Source of the DNA: Burkholderiaceae bacterium
GTDB taxonomy: Bacteria; Pseudomonadota; Gammaproteobacteria; Burkholderiales; Burkholderiaceae_A
Assembly (NCBI GenBank): GCA_018402635.1
Contig: JAGYIP010000005.1
Coordinates: 62,001-126,000, forward strand
DNA: 64,000 nt
Direction of reading: 5' to 3'
The notes under the pieces: generated by a model
Told to the model about the DNA's origin: nothing
The model's database searches: none
Seen by the model: the letters and a program-made list of their open reading frames with translations, nothing else
In this document: positions 32,172-40,347 of the stretch, piece by piece
How positions within the stretch are numbered: the first letter of the stretch is position 1
Layout: each line of letters starts with the position of its first letter
Position numbers and translations under genes: made by a program

Positions 32172-33317
32172 TTACTGAATAACCTTTACAAGCTCTCGCT
32201 TAGGGCCGTTAAAAGTGAAGAGCGTCAGGGTGCCATTCAGAATGTCGCCATTCTTATCAAAGGCAATGGGTCCGGTAACGCCCTCGTATTTAATCTTGGC
32301 AAGTTCCGGAAGATAGGCCTTGGGGTCGACGGAGTTGGCCTTCTTCATGGCTTCCACCATCACCAGAGTGGCGTCATAAACATAGGGTGCATAGAGCTTT
32401 ACTTCTTCGCCTGTCTCCGACTTAAACCGAGTACGGAAGTCCGCCATTTTCTTCTCAAACTTACCAACCACACCGCCAGCCTCTGCACAGAAGACCTTGG
32501 AATTGCCCACCGCATCGCCTGCAAGCTTGGGCAGTTCGCTGGTGCAAATACCATCGCCGCCCATGAACTTGGCATCAATACCAAGCTGCTTCATTTGACG
32601 CAGCATGGGGCCACCCACTGCATCCATTCCTCCAAAAAACACAACGTCTGGTTTACGGCCGCGAATGGTTGTAAGGATGGCGCTAAAGTCGGTGGCCTTG
32701 TCGGTTGTGTATTGACGTGTCACCACCTTGCCGCCAGCCGCCTGCACGCCCTTGGCGAACTCGTCGGCAACGCCCTGGCCGTAGGCCGTGCGGTCATCAA
32801 TAATGGCAATGGACTTGCCCTTGAGTTCATTGACCGCATACCGGCCAAGCGTGCCACCCAGCTGACCGTCGTTGGCCACCACTCGAAAGGCGGTGTTGTA
32901 GCCTTGAAGCGTGTAACGAGGGTTGGTGGAAGAGGGTGAAATTTGAGGAATGCCAGCCCGGTTATAAAGGGTCGAAGCAGGAATCGTAGTGCCCGAGTTC
33001 AGGTGCCCAATAACGCCTGCCACCTTCGCATCAACAAGCTTTTGTGCAGCCGCTGTTCCCTGCTTGGGGTCGGCTGCATCGTCTTCCGAAAGAAGCTCGA
33101 ACCTCACCTTCTGGCCGCCAATGGTGAGGCCCGCCTTGTTGAGGTCGGCAATGGCCAGTTTCGCTCCGTTCTCGTTGTCTTTCCCAAGGTGGGCAATGCC
33201 GCCGGTCATGGGGGCGACATGGCCTATGCGAACAACGGTCTGTGCCCAGACGGCGGAGCTTGAGAACAGGGCGGCAACGGCAAGCCCAACGGACGCGGTG
33301 CGAAGCTGAGTTTTCAT
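32172..33317 (-). CDS. livK: branched-chain amino acid ABC transporter substrate-binding protein
   Basis: This periplasmic protein captures the amino acid and delivers it to LivHM. The 381-residue product has a signal peptide ending at SSAVWA-Q, then the type 1 periplasmic-binding fold with IGHVAPMTGGIAHLGKDNENGA, the GHLNSGTTIPASTLYN ligand loop and IIDDRTAYGQGVADEF. I chose ATG 33317, which is preceded on its strand by GGAGAC, over an in-frame start at 33380 that would add residues before the signal peptide. It is on the opposite strand from livHMGF, so it has its own promoter. Confidence 0.93.
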   Translation of the reverse strand: MKTQLRTASVGLAVAALFSSSAVWAQTVVRIGHVAPMTGGIAHLGKDNENGAKLAIADLNKAGLTIGGQKVRFELLSEDDAADPKQGTAAAQKLVDAKVAGVIGHLNSGTTIPASTLYNRAGIPQISPSSTNPRYTLQGYNTAFRVVANDGQLGGTLGRYAVNELKGKSIAIIDDRTAYGQGVADEFAKGVQAAGGKVVTRQYTTDKATDFSAILTTIRGRKPDVVFFGGMDAVGGPMLRQMKQLGIDAKFMGGDGICTSELPKLAGDAVGNSKVFCAEAGGVVGKFEKKMADFRTRFKSETGEEVKLYAPYVYDATLVMVEAMKKANSVDPKAYLPELAKIKYEGVTGPIAFDKNGDILNGTLTLFTFNGPKRELVKVIQ

Positions 33318-33351
33318 GGTAAATGTCTCCTGTAAAAACGCGTATTTTGCA

Positions 33352-33840
33352 TCAGTCCATACGCTGACGGCGGTCGGCAAAGAACTTTTTTAATAGTGCT
33401 GAGGATGTCTCTGCAAGAACGCCTCCGCGCACGGTGGTCTGATGATTGATGCCTTCAAGCGTGTAGACATTAACTGCACCACCGGCTGCACCGGTTTTGG
33501 GATCAGATGCACCAAAAATAACCTCATCAAGCCGCGCATGGAAGATGGCCCCCGAGCACATAAGACAAGGTTCAAGGGTTACATAAAGCCGGCAGCCGGG
33601 CAGTCGGTAATTGCCCAGCGTCTGGGCGGCCTGCCGAAGCGCGATGATTTCAGCATGGCCCGTCGGGTCGGCAAGCCCAATGGGCCGGTTGGCACCCTGG
33701 CCCACCAGAACATCGTTACGCACGACCAAGGCCCCCACAGGAACCTCACCATTGGCCCAGGCCTGCCGTGCCAGCTCAAGGGCCTGGTCCATCCAGTACT
33801 CGTCAGAGAACCTGGGTGCTGGGGTTCTTTCAGTTACCAT
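33352..33840 (-). CDS. tadA: tRNA-specific adenosine deaminase TadA
   Basis: TadA deaminates adenosine 34 of tRNA-Arg(ACG) to inosine. The zinc-site motifs are complete: GHAEIIAL with His62 and Glu64, and TLEPCLMCSGAI with Cys92 and Cys95. From ATG 33840 the protein has 162 residues and a normal N-terminus (FSDEYWMDQALELARQAW). An upstream in-frame TTG at 33876 would add 12 residues. The ATG lies inside a perfect 8-bp inverted repeat and has a poor ribosome binding site. Divergent from the gnnA-like gene. Confidence 0.93.
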   Translation of the reverse strand: MVTERTPAPRFSDEYWMDQALELARQAWANGEVPVGALVVRNDVLVGQGANRPIGLADPTGHAEIIALRQAAQTLGNYRLPGCRLYVTLEPCLMCSGAIFHARLDEVIFGASDPKTGAAGGAVNVYTLEGINHQTTVRGGVLAETSSALLKKFFADRRQRMD

Positions 33841-33854
33841 TTGCTCATGGTAAC
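33833..33854 (-). promoter_or_regulatory. perfect inverted repeat over the tadA start codon
   Basis: GTTACCAT at 33833-33840 and ATGGTAAC at 33847-33854 are exact inverted copies separated by 6 bases. In the tadA transcript this hairpin would hold the ATG in its 3' arm. A short in-frame-to-itself reading frame (MVTMSKW, 33857-33834) preceded by AAGGGA overlaps the tadA start, so either a leader peptide or a protein operator is conceivable. Confidence 0.45.
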
Positions 33855-33889
33855 CATGAAGTCCCTTACGAGCCAAAGCCGCTAGCCCT

Positions 33890-34870
33890 ATGACTAAACC
33901 CCTACGTGCAGCGGTGGTCGGCGTGGGCTACCTTGGACGTTTTCATGCCCAAAAGTACGCCCAGCTTGCGGGCCTTAACCTTGTAGCGGTTGTGGATGCC
34001 GACATCGACCGGGCCCAGGCAGTGGCCAGTGAGTTTCAGGGATGCAAGCCGCTGACGCAACTGCACACCTTGTTTGAAGAGGTCGACCTGGTGAGTGTGG
34101 TGGTGCCCACTCAACTGCACTTTGAAACTACCAAGCCTTTTCTTGAGCGGGGCATTCATGTGCTCTTGGAAAAACCCATGACAGTAACCGTTGAAGAGGC
34201 CAAAGAACTGAATGCCATTGCGCAGAGAACCGGGGCTCTTCTTCAGATTGGGCATCTTGAGCGTTTTAACCCAGCGCTGATGGCTGTTACAGGGCAGTCC
34301 ATTGCCCCCTTGTTCATTGAATCGCATCGTCTTGCGCCCTACAAGCCTCGGGGCGCCGATGTCAACGTGGTGCTTGATTTAATGATTCACGATGTGGACA
34401 TTATTCTGAACATGGTGGGTTCTGATATTGCCCGTATTTCAGCAAGCGGTGCGAAGATTCTCTCGGAGACCATCGATATTGCAAATGCACGGCTTGAGTT
34501 TGCCAATGGCTGTGTGGCCAATGTCACCTCGAGCCGCGTTAGTCACAAGACCGAGCGCAAGATGCGAATTTTTGCCCATCAGTCTTACCTGACCATTGAC
34601 TTCCAAGAGCGTCGATTTGGCCTTCATCGTCGGGGAGAGCGTGAACTCTACCCAGGCATTCCAGAAATTGTGAGTGAAGAAACCTCGTTTGAGTCGGCCG
34701 ATGCCTTGCTGACAGAAATTCAGGCCTTCGTGGCAGCCGTACGAGGCGAGGGCCCGGTGATCGTCTCGGGCCTTGATGGTCAGCGAGCACTTGAAACTGC
34801 AATTCGTATCACCGAGCTGGTGCATGAGGGCCCCACCAGTCTCGACCAACCCCTTGGCCGTTCACTTTAA
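33890..34870 (+). CDS. gnnA: Gfo/Idh/MocA-family oxidoreductase, probable UDP-GlcNAc 3-dehydrogenase (GnnA-like)
   Basis: The 326-residue protein has an N-terminal Rossmann fold with GVGYLG at residues 11-16, the family motif LLEKPMTV with Glu94-Lys95-Pro96, GHLERFNPA at 121-129 and the DLMIHDVD active-site segment at 163-170. In Acidithiobacillus, GnnA oxidises the 3-OH of UDP-GlcNAc so that GnnB can aminate it, and its gene sits with lpxA and lpxB. Here it is followed 14 bases later by a DegT-type aminotransferase and then lpxB, the same combination. The main alternative is a WbpB/WlbA-type enzyme for an O-antigen sugar, but no matching acetyltransferase or epimerase is near. Family certain; substrate inferred from context. 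Confidence 0.75.
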   Translation: MTKPLRAAVVGVGYLGRFHAQKYAQLAGLNLVAVVDADIDRAQAVASEFQGCKPLTQLHTLFEEVDLVSVVVPTQLHFETTKPFLERGIHVLLEKPMTVTVEEAKELNAIAQRTGALLQIGHLERFNPALMAVTGQSIAPLFIESHRLAPYKPRGADVNVVLDLMIHDVDIILNMVGSDIARISASGAKILSETIDIANARLEFANGCVANVTSSRVSHKTERKMRIFAHQSYLTIDFQERRFGLHRRGERELYPGIPEIVSEETSFESADALLTEIQAFVAAVRGEGPVIVSGLDGQRALETAIRITELVHEGPTSLDQPLGRSL

Positions 34871-34884
34871 AAGGACTGTTTATC

Positions 34885-35982
34885 TTGATACCCATGGTTG
34901 ATCTGCGCACGCAGTACCACTCGCTAAAGGCCGATATTGATAAGGCGGTGCTTGATGCCCTTGATGCAACGCAGTTTATTCTTGGACCCAACGTTAAGCA
35001 GCTTGAAGAGGAGGTCAGCCAGAGTCTGGCAGTTCCCCATGTCATTAGCTGCGCCTCGGGGACCGATGCCCTGCACTTGGCCCTTGCTGCCCTGGGCATT
35101 GGGCCTGGCGACGAGGTGATCACCACGCCGTTCACCTTTATTGCAACCGCCGAGGCCATTGCCTATGTCGGTGCGACACCGGTCTTTGTCGATATTGACG
35201 CAAGGACCTTCAACCTTGACCTTGCCCAGGTGCGCAGCGCCATTACACCTAAAACGAAGGCTGTGATTGCAGTTCACCTATTTGGCCAGCCTGCCGATGT
35301 CCATGGGCTTATGGAAGCCTGTTGCAAGGACAACCTCTACCTAATTGAAGACTGCGCTCAGTCGTTTGGCGCAACGGTGGGTGGTAAGCCCACAGGTGGC
35401 TTTGGCGTCATGGGCTGCTTTAGTTTCTTTCCAAGTAAGAACCTCGGCGGCTATGGCGACGGGGGCGCTGTGACCACGCTTACTGAAGCTCATAAGCAAG
35501 AGCTACTTGCCCTGCGTAACCATGGCAGCCATGTGCGTTACTACCACGATGTCATTGGCTACAACAGCCGTCTTGATGAGCTGCAGGCCGCCATTCTTCG
35601 AGTCAAGCTTCAGCATATTGAACGCTTCAACACCGAGCGCCGACGTGTTGCCCACCGCTACAACGAGAAGCTTGCGGGTCTGCCTGTAACCACGCCCTTT
35701 GAAGATGGCCTTGGTCGGCATGTCTTCCACCAGTACACCATTCTTACCGATCATCGCGAGAAGATCTCGTCCTTTCTTGGCGAAAAGAAGATTGCCAGTG
35801 CGGTCTACTACCCGGTGCCTCTGCATCGACAAAAGGCCTTTGGTGATCGGTTTGCCGGCCTTAGCCTTCCAGTGGCCGAGTCGGTCAGCCAGCGATGCCT
35901 GTCTTTGCCGATCTACCCTGAGATGACAAACGATCAGGTTGACGAGGTGGCTGCAGCGGTTCGGGATGCACTCCGGTCGTAG
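34885..35982 (+). CDS. gnnB: DegT/DnrJ/EryC1-family aminotransferase, probable UDP-3-keto-GlcNAc transaminase (GnnB-like)
   Basis: This 365-residue PLP enzyme has SCASGTDALHLALAALGIGPGDEV, EDCAQSFGA and the PLP-lysine segment FFPSKNLGGYGDGG with Lys185. Such enzymes transaminate keto-sugar nucleotides. With the preceding oxidoreductase it would convert UDP-GlcNAc to UDP-GlcNAc3N, the substrate for amide-linked acylation by LpxA. TTG 34885 gives the family N-terminus MIPMVDLRTQY, with AAGGA at 34871-34875; ATG 34894 is the alternative. WbpE-type enzymes of O-antigen pathways look similar, so the role rests on the neighbours lpxB and lpxA. Confidence 0.75.
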   Translation: MIPMVDLRTQYHSLKADIDKAVLDALDATQFILGPNVKQLEEEVSQSLAVPHVISCASGTDALHLALAALGIGPGDEVITTPFTFIATAEAIAYVGATPVFVDIDARTFNLDLAQVRSAITPKTKAVIAVHLFGQPADVHGLMEACCKDNLYLIEDCAQSFGATVGGKPTGGFGVMGCFSFFPSKNLGGYGDGGAVTTLTEAHKQELLALRNHGSHVRYYHDVIGYNSRLDELQAAILRVKLQHIERFNTERRRVAHRYNEKLAGLPVTTPFEDGLGRHVFHQYTILTDHREKISSFLGEKKIASAVYYPVPLHRQKAFGDRFAGLSLPVAESVSQRCLSLPIYPEMTNDQVDEVAAAVRDALRS

Positions 35983-35989
35983 GTATTGC

Positions 35990-36030
35990 GCCGTTGCCTT
36001 AATGGCATGGTGTCGCCTTAAGGTGACGGC
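35990..36030 (+). promoter_or_regulatory. long hairpin covering the lpxB ribosome binding site
   Basis: GCCGTTGCCTTAA at 35990-36002 pairs with TTAAGGTGACGGC at 36018-36030 over 13 positions (two G-U pairs), and GGC 36004-36006 with GCC 36015-36017 extends it, leaving an 8-base loop. The stem ends at the base before the lpxB ATG and contains its Shine-Dalgarno AAGGTGA. A shorter palindrome (36012-36027) is a competing fold. No U-tract follows, so it is not an ordinary terminator. Confidence 0.5.
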
Positions 36031-37239
36031 ATGAGCCTCAGCCTCGGCCCTAACCCCAGCCTCAGTCCCAACCCCACCAATACCAGGTCTATCCGAATAG
36101 CCCTTATTGCCGGAGAGGCCTCCGGTGACCGGCTGGCAGCCGACCTGGTGCGGTCGATTCAGAAGAAGACCGCTGGCCTTTCTTTTTTTGGAATGGGCGG
36201 CGCATCCATGCGGGCCGCTGGTGTGCGTATTGAACAAGATTTTGCTGGGCTTTCCGTAGTGGGTATCTTGGAGGCGCTCTGGCACTACCGTAGGCTTCGG
36301 GCGGTGCTTGAGCGTATGAAGCGCATGCTTGCCGACGAGCGGCCCGACCTTCTTATTCTTGTTGACTACGCCGAGTTTAATTTGCGGCTGGCCGACTATG
36401 CCAAGTCGATTGGCTTGAAGGTCTTGTTCTATGTAAGCCCGCAGCTCTGGGCCTGGCGGCCAAGTCGCATTCACCGAATGGTGGGGCGCATTGATGGCAT
36501 GGCTGTTTTGTTTCCCTTCGAGGTGCCTTATTACCAGGCGGCTGGCATACCGGTGCGCTTTATTGGCAACCCCTTGGTGGATGATGTCAGGCCATCAGGC
36601 ACCGTAGAGCAGCTTCGGCAGTCCTTTGGTCTGGGTCTGGCTAAAGACAAGCCCATCCTTGGCCTCTTTCCTGGTTCCAGAGAGTCGGAATGGCGCCGGC
36701 ACATGCCAACGCTGGTGCAGCTGGCCGAGCAAATGCTGGCCAAGGGCGTTCAGCCTGTGGTTTCGATTGCCTCCGGACTCGATATTGATGAGAAAGAGCA
36801 GGCCCGCCGACATCCTGGTATTCGTTGGGTGAAGGGCCGCTCGGTGGATTTAATGGCAAGCTGCGACGCGCTTGTTGTGGCATCTGGAACGGCAACCCTT
36901 GAGGCAGGGCTGCTAAAAATTCCTATGGTGGTTATCTACAGGCTTAGCTGGCTTAGCTATGAGCTTCTTCGATTGTTTGTGCACGTGAAAGACATTGCAC
37001 TGGTGAATATTGTTGCAGGCCGACGCATTGTTCAGGAGCTTATTCAGTCCTTGTTCACGCTGCAAAACCTTAGTGAAGAAACACAACGGCTTTTGTTTGA
37101 TGAGGCCTATCGACGGACCATGGTCGAGGCTCTTGGGGATGTCAAAGAGAGTCTGGGGGAGGGCGGTGCGTCGGACCGGCTTGCAGACTGGGTGCTTGAG
37201 CTTGTGCTTATTGCGCCGCCGCGCGGCCCGTCCGAATAA
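36031..37239 (+). CDS. lpxB: lipid-A-disaccharide synthase LpxB
   Basis: LpxB joins UDP-diacylglucosamine and lipid X to form the lipid A disaccharide. The 402-residue GT-B protein has IRIALIAGEASGDRLAADL at residues 21-39, FYVSPQLWAWRPSRI, FIGNPLVDD and the nucleotide-binding LFPGSRESEWRRH, all typical. About 19 residues before the conserved start form a Pro/Asn/Ser-rich repeat (SLGPNPSLSPNP), but no other start codon is available. Its end overlaps lpxA, on the opposite strand, by 32 bases. Normally lpxB follows lpxA on the same strand. Confidence 0.95.
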   Translation: MSLSLGPNPSLSPNPTNTRSIRIALIAGEASGDRLAADLVRSIQKKTAGLSFFGMGGASMRAAGVRIEQDFAGLSVVGILEALWHYRRLRAVLERMKRMLADERPDLLILVDYAEFNLRLADYAKSIGLKVLFYVSPQLWAWRPSRIHRMVGRIDGMAVLFPFEVPYYQAAGIPVRFIGNPLVDDVRPSGTVEQLRQSFGLGLAKDKPILGLFPGSRESEWRRHMPTLVQLAEQMLAKGVQPVVSIASGLDIDEKEQARRHPGIRWVKGRSVDLMASCDALVVASGTATLEAGLLKIPMVVIYRLSWLSYELLRLFVHVKDIALVNIVAGRRIVQELIQSLFTLQNLSEETQRLLFDEAYRRTMVEALGDVKESLGEGGASDRLADWVLELVLIAPPRGPSE

Positions 37240-37996
37240 TGCCGCGCTTGCTTTCTTCAATGAACCTCACGAAGCGATCAACCTCTGCATAACAGTCTCG
37301 AAGCGCAACGATCTCGGGCTCATCAGGGCGATGACCCCGGCGATGCACAAGAAGACGGAAGACCCGCTCGAGCCCCTGAATAACCTCGCTCTCGATTCCC
37401 CTGCGCTGCAGGCCAACCTTGTTAATGCCGATGGCCCGTGCGTAGTTGCCCGTGGCAAGCGTGAAGGGGGAAAGGTCGCGGTTAAGGGCTGCGCCCATAC
37501 TTGTGTAAGCATGGGCTCCCACCCGGCAGAACTGATGCACCAGGGTGAAGCCACCCAGGGTGACACCATCTTCAATGTGAACATGGCCTGCAAGCGAGGC
37601 GTTGTTTGCAAAAATAACGTTGCTGCCGATTTTGCAGTCATGGGCAATGTGGCAATACGCCATAATCAGGTTATGGTCACCGACACGCGTTACACCGCCA
37701 CCCCGCACGGTTCCACGGTGAAGGGTGGCCGATTCTCGAATGATGTTGTGATCGCCAATAACAAGCTCAGTGGGTTCGTCTTTGTAGCTCAGGTCTTGGG
37801 GAGGCTGGCCAAGACTTACAAAAGGGTAGATCTGACAGTGTTCGCCGATGGTGCAGGGCCCCGAAATAACCGCATGCGAGGCAACCCAGCTGCCCTTGCT
37901 AATTTTTACGTTGGGACCAATGACGGCAAAGGCGTCAACCCTGACGTCATCGGCCAATGAGGCCTGGTCGGAAACTTGGGCAAGAGGGTGAATCAT
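37208..37996 (-). CDS. lpxA: UDP-N-acetylglucosamine O-acyltransferase LpxA (or 3-amino-sugar N-acyltransferase)
   Basis: LpxA transfers a 3-hydroxyacyl chain to the 3-position of UDP-GlcNAc, the first step of lipid A synthesis. The 262-residue left-handed beta-helix protein aligns without gaps to E. coli LpxA through the active site: His116 and His119 (E. coli 122 and 125), His138 and His154 (144 and 160). The acyl-length ruler position (E. coli Gly173) is Met167, as in C10-specific Pseudomonas LpxA. It is convergent with lpxB and lies next to gnnA/gnnB-like genes, so its natural acceptor may be the 3-amino sugar with an amide product. Confidence 0.95.
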   Translation of the reverse strand: MIHPLAQVSDQASLADDVRVDAFAVIGPNVKISKGSWVASHAVISGPCTIGEHCQIYPFVSLGQPPQDLSYKDEPTELVIGDHNIIRESATLHRGTVRGGGVTRVGDHNLIMAYCHIAHDCKIGSNVIFANNASLAGHVHIEDGVTLGGFTLVHQFCRVGAHAYTSMGAALNRDLSPFTLATGNYARAIGINKVGLQRRGIESEVIQGLERVFRLLVHRRGHRPDEPEIVALRDCYAEVDRFVRFIEESKRGIIRTGRAAAQ

Positions 37997-38055
37997 TGTT
38001 TATTCTGAAAAGTGACGCCCGATCATACCCCAGGCTCATAGGCTAGCCTTCTTCG

Positions 38056-38982
38056 ATGGCGCGCGAGGTTCTTAATTCGGTGGTGAAGGGCTCCTTGTGG
38101 CTTGGCGGCATCTATTCCTATCTGCCTCGGAGAATTCAGCAGGTGCTGTCGGTTCCCCTGGGTGCCTTGCTTTACTGGCTCGCCTCACCCCGACGCCTAG
38201 TGGTTGCGCGTAATCTTTCGCTTTGCTTTCCATCGCTTTCCGAGGCCCAGCGCTTGACCATCTCGCGTCAGTTCTTTCGAAACGTTGCCCGCGCCTTTCT
38301 CGATTTATTTCAGCTTTGGCGAATCAGAGAAAATGATCTAAAACAATTGGTTAAATTAGAAAATCTCGAACTGTTCGAGGTAGCAAAGCGGGGCTTTATT
38401 GAGCAGGGGCGGCCGGTCATTGTCTTTGCACCTCATTTTGTTGGGCTTGATGCGGGCGGCGCCCGGCTGCAGCTTGAAGACCAGCTCGTTTGCATGTATT
38501 CCAATCAGGCACTGCCTGCCATCGATGCCTGGATTTATAAGGGCCGTAGCCGTTTTAACCAGCCCCTGCTGATTTCGCGGCGTGATGGCATCGGGCAGCT
38601 GGTGAGAGCTTTGAAGAAGGGCGTCACCGCCCATTTTTCGCCCGACATGGACCTTGGTCGACGAGGGGCAGAGTTTGTGCCTTTTCTCGGCGTGCCTGCT
38701 GCCACCCAGCCAAGCATCATTCGGCTCGCCCATCTTACCAACGCAACAGTCCTTCCCATGGTGACGTTCTTAACCCCACAGGGCTACCGTGCCAAGTTCT
38801 ACGAGCCTTTATCGTTTCCGAAAGAGGAAAGCCTTGCGCAGGGCCTTGCTCGTATTCACGCCTTTATTGAGGCGCGTATTGCAGAGGCACCCGATCAATA
38901 CCTCTGGGCCCATCGTCGTTTCAAAACACGACCTGAAGGCCTTGAGCCTGTTTATCCGCCTAAACGAGCCAAGATAGGTTAA
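38056..38982 (+). CDS. lpxL: LpxL/HtrB-type lipid A late acyltransferase
   Basis: This family adds secondary acyl chains to Kdo2-lipid IVA at the inner membrane. The 308-residue protein has an N-terminal hydrophobic segment, the HX4D active site in APHFVGLDAGG, the SRRDGIGQLVRALKKG block and the C-terminal WAHRRFKTRPEG motif. It probably belongs to the second lipid A locus with lpxB and lpxA. Which acyl position and chain length it uses is not visible. A short AT-rich patch sits at about 38330-38370. The stop is only 6 bases from the convergent hipA stop. Confidence 0.9.
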   Translation: MAREVLNSVVKGSLWLGGIYSYLPRRIQQVLSVPLGALLYWLASPRRLVVARNLSLCFPSLSEAQRLTISRQFFRNVARAFLDLFQLWRIRENDLKQLVKLENLELFEVAKRGFIEQGRPVIVFAPHFVGLDAGGARLQLEDQLVCMYSNQALPAIDAWIYKGRSRFNQPLLISRRDGIGQLVRALKKGVTAHFSPDMDLGRRGAEFVPFLGVPAATQPSIIRLAHLTNATVLPMVTFLTPQGYRAKFYEPLSFPKEESLAQGLARIHAFIEARIAEAPDQYLWAHRRFKTRPEGLEPVYPPKRAKIG

Positions 38983-38988
38983 CTCACA

Positions 38989-40347
38989 TTAGGAAAGCTT
39001 GGCCAGACGTTCCGCTACGGATGGATCGAATTTCTTCTGGGTCAGCAGATCTCCAATCGTCGATTGTCGGGACTTGATTGCTTCGGCGACTAACCCTCGT
39101 CGCTCTTCAATGACGGGCAGCACTTTCTCTCTTAGAAAGTCTTGCTCGACCGGCAACAGCCGTTCGTCTGCGATGATTCTGGAGATGGCCTGCGGCAAGT
39201 CCGCACTCATCCGCGACAAGATGCCACGGACCAGCCTTGGCGCCACGCCAGCCTCATAGGCCATCGCATCCCAGTGCGGCCCCTCCACCCAGCCGGGCTT
39301 GTTCTCACCAGCAATGGCCATGGACATGGTCTGCCTTGGCAGGTAGGCCTCCACGCAGAGCATGTCGTAAAACGGGGCCACTGCAGCTTTCTGTCCCCGC
39401 ATCAGGAAAGCAATGTTCTTGGCGTGCGCGTCCAGGTTGCCGACTAGGTAGTTAAAGGCGATCCACTGAACAACTGCATTGGTAGCCACGATTGGACGAT
39501 CGATGAACCTTCCTTGGAGAACCCCAAACAAGTGATGCAACCCCAGTCCACCCTCGCTCTCGTATTTCTTTGAAGGCGCCACGCCAAGAGCCTGGCACAG
39601 ATCGATCTGATGAACGCGCCCGAACGTCATCCCAGCAGCCTTCTCTGGCCTCTTTTCCAATGGCACCCGATCAAATCGTTCGATGACATAGAGTGGCTCA
39701 GGGAGATGCAGCAAACCAACCGCAGGCACCGGAACCTTTAGCGCATGGGCCAGGCGCATGCAGAAAAATTCGTTGGCCGGGCAGTGAGGGAAGTCCGCGC
39801 TGGCATTCTCTGGTTTAACGATATGGGTCGATGGCGCCGAACCCTCGGGCAGAAACATCGCACCATAGACGTCGATACGCAGCCCCAGTTTTTCCTGGGC
39901 ACCCGCCAGAGACATGCGGATTTCTTGCCATGACGCCATCAGAGGGAGATTGCGCGCTCTGGACGCCTGAATCTTTTCCTGTAGTGCTGCGCTTGAGAGT
40001 GGGACCAAAACCTCCTCGGTTGTCAGATCAAAGCCCTCTGGAATCAGCGAAAGAGCCCCTGCGGTGTCCTGTCCGTGCCGACTCAGAAGCGCCCAGGTGT
40101 CTCGGGGATCGACTCTGTCCCGTAAGGCGATCAAATCTCGCAGTCGGCCTTCGGGCAATAGGTTTTCGAAAAACCATTCAACCGGCTTTGCGTCCGTAGT
40201 GTCTTGAAATTCTCCAGTGGCAATTGGAAAATTGGGCGATAACGCATAGCCCTTCCACTCGGCCGTGTAGCTGAACTTCCAAAGCCCATTTTCGATTTCA
40301 ATAGTTCCGACCAGAATACCGTCGGCCGAGACGATCAACCTGTTCAT
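38989..40347 (-). CDS. hipA: HipA-type serine/threonine kinase toxin
   Basis: HipA toxins phosphorylate a tRNA synthetase and cause growth arrest. The 452-residue protein has the kinase features of E. coli HipA: SLAGAQEK at residues 146-153 (autophosphorylated Ser equivalent 146), STHIVKP with Lys178, the catalytic GNLDAHAKN with Asp306 and Asn311, and FYDML with Asp328. Length and motifs are complete, so it looks active. It overlaps hipB by 4 bases. It sits in a small patch between two conserved housekeeping genes and is probably acquired. Confidence 0.93.
   Translation of the reverse strand: MNRLIVSADGILVGTIEIENGLWKFSYTAEWKGYALSPNFPIATGEFQDTTDAKPVEWFFENLLPEGRLRDLIALRDRVDPRDTWALLSRHGQDTAGALSLIPEGFDLTTEEVLVPLSSAALQEKIQASRARNLPLMASWQEIRMSLAGAQEKLGLRIDVYGAMFLPEGSAPSTHIVKPENASADFPHCPANEFFCMRLAHALKVPVPAVGLLHLPEPLYVIERFDRVPLEKRPEKAAGMTFGRVHQIDLCQALGVAPSKKYESEGGLGLHHLFGVLQGRFIDRPIVATNAVVQWIAFNYLVGNLDAHAKNIAFLMRGQKAAVAPFYDMLCVEAYLPRQTMSMAIAGENKPGWVEGPHWDAMAYEAGVAPRLVRGILSRMSADLPQAISRIIADERLLPVEQDFLREKVLPVIEERRGLVAEAIKSRQSTIGDLLTQKKFDPSVAERLAKLS

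Noticed and set aside
32073-32939. 288-codon open frame antisense to the livK-type gene
   Set aside because: Shadow of the binding-protein frame; the product is low in recognisable structure and has no family features.
33890-35982. gnnA/gnnB-like pair as part of an O-antigen sugar cluster
   Set aside because: Similar enzymes make UDP-ManNAc3NAc-type sugars, but no acetyltransferase, epimerase or glycosyltransferase for O-antigen is near, while lpxB and lpxA are adjacent. Kept only as the alternative.
35503-36474. 323-codon antisense open frame over the gnnB-like gene and lpxB
   Set aside because: Both sense genes are clearly conserved; the antisense frame shows no domain.
37010-37960. 316-codon open frame antisense to lpxA
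   Set aside because: lpxA aligns across its full length with catalytic residues; the other frame is a shadow.
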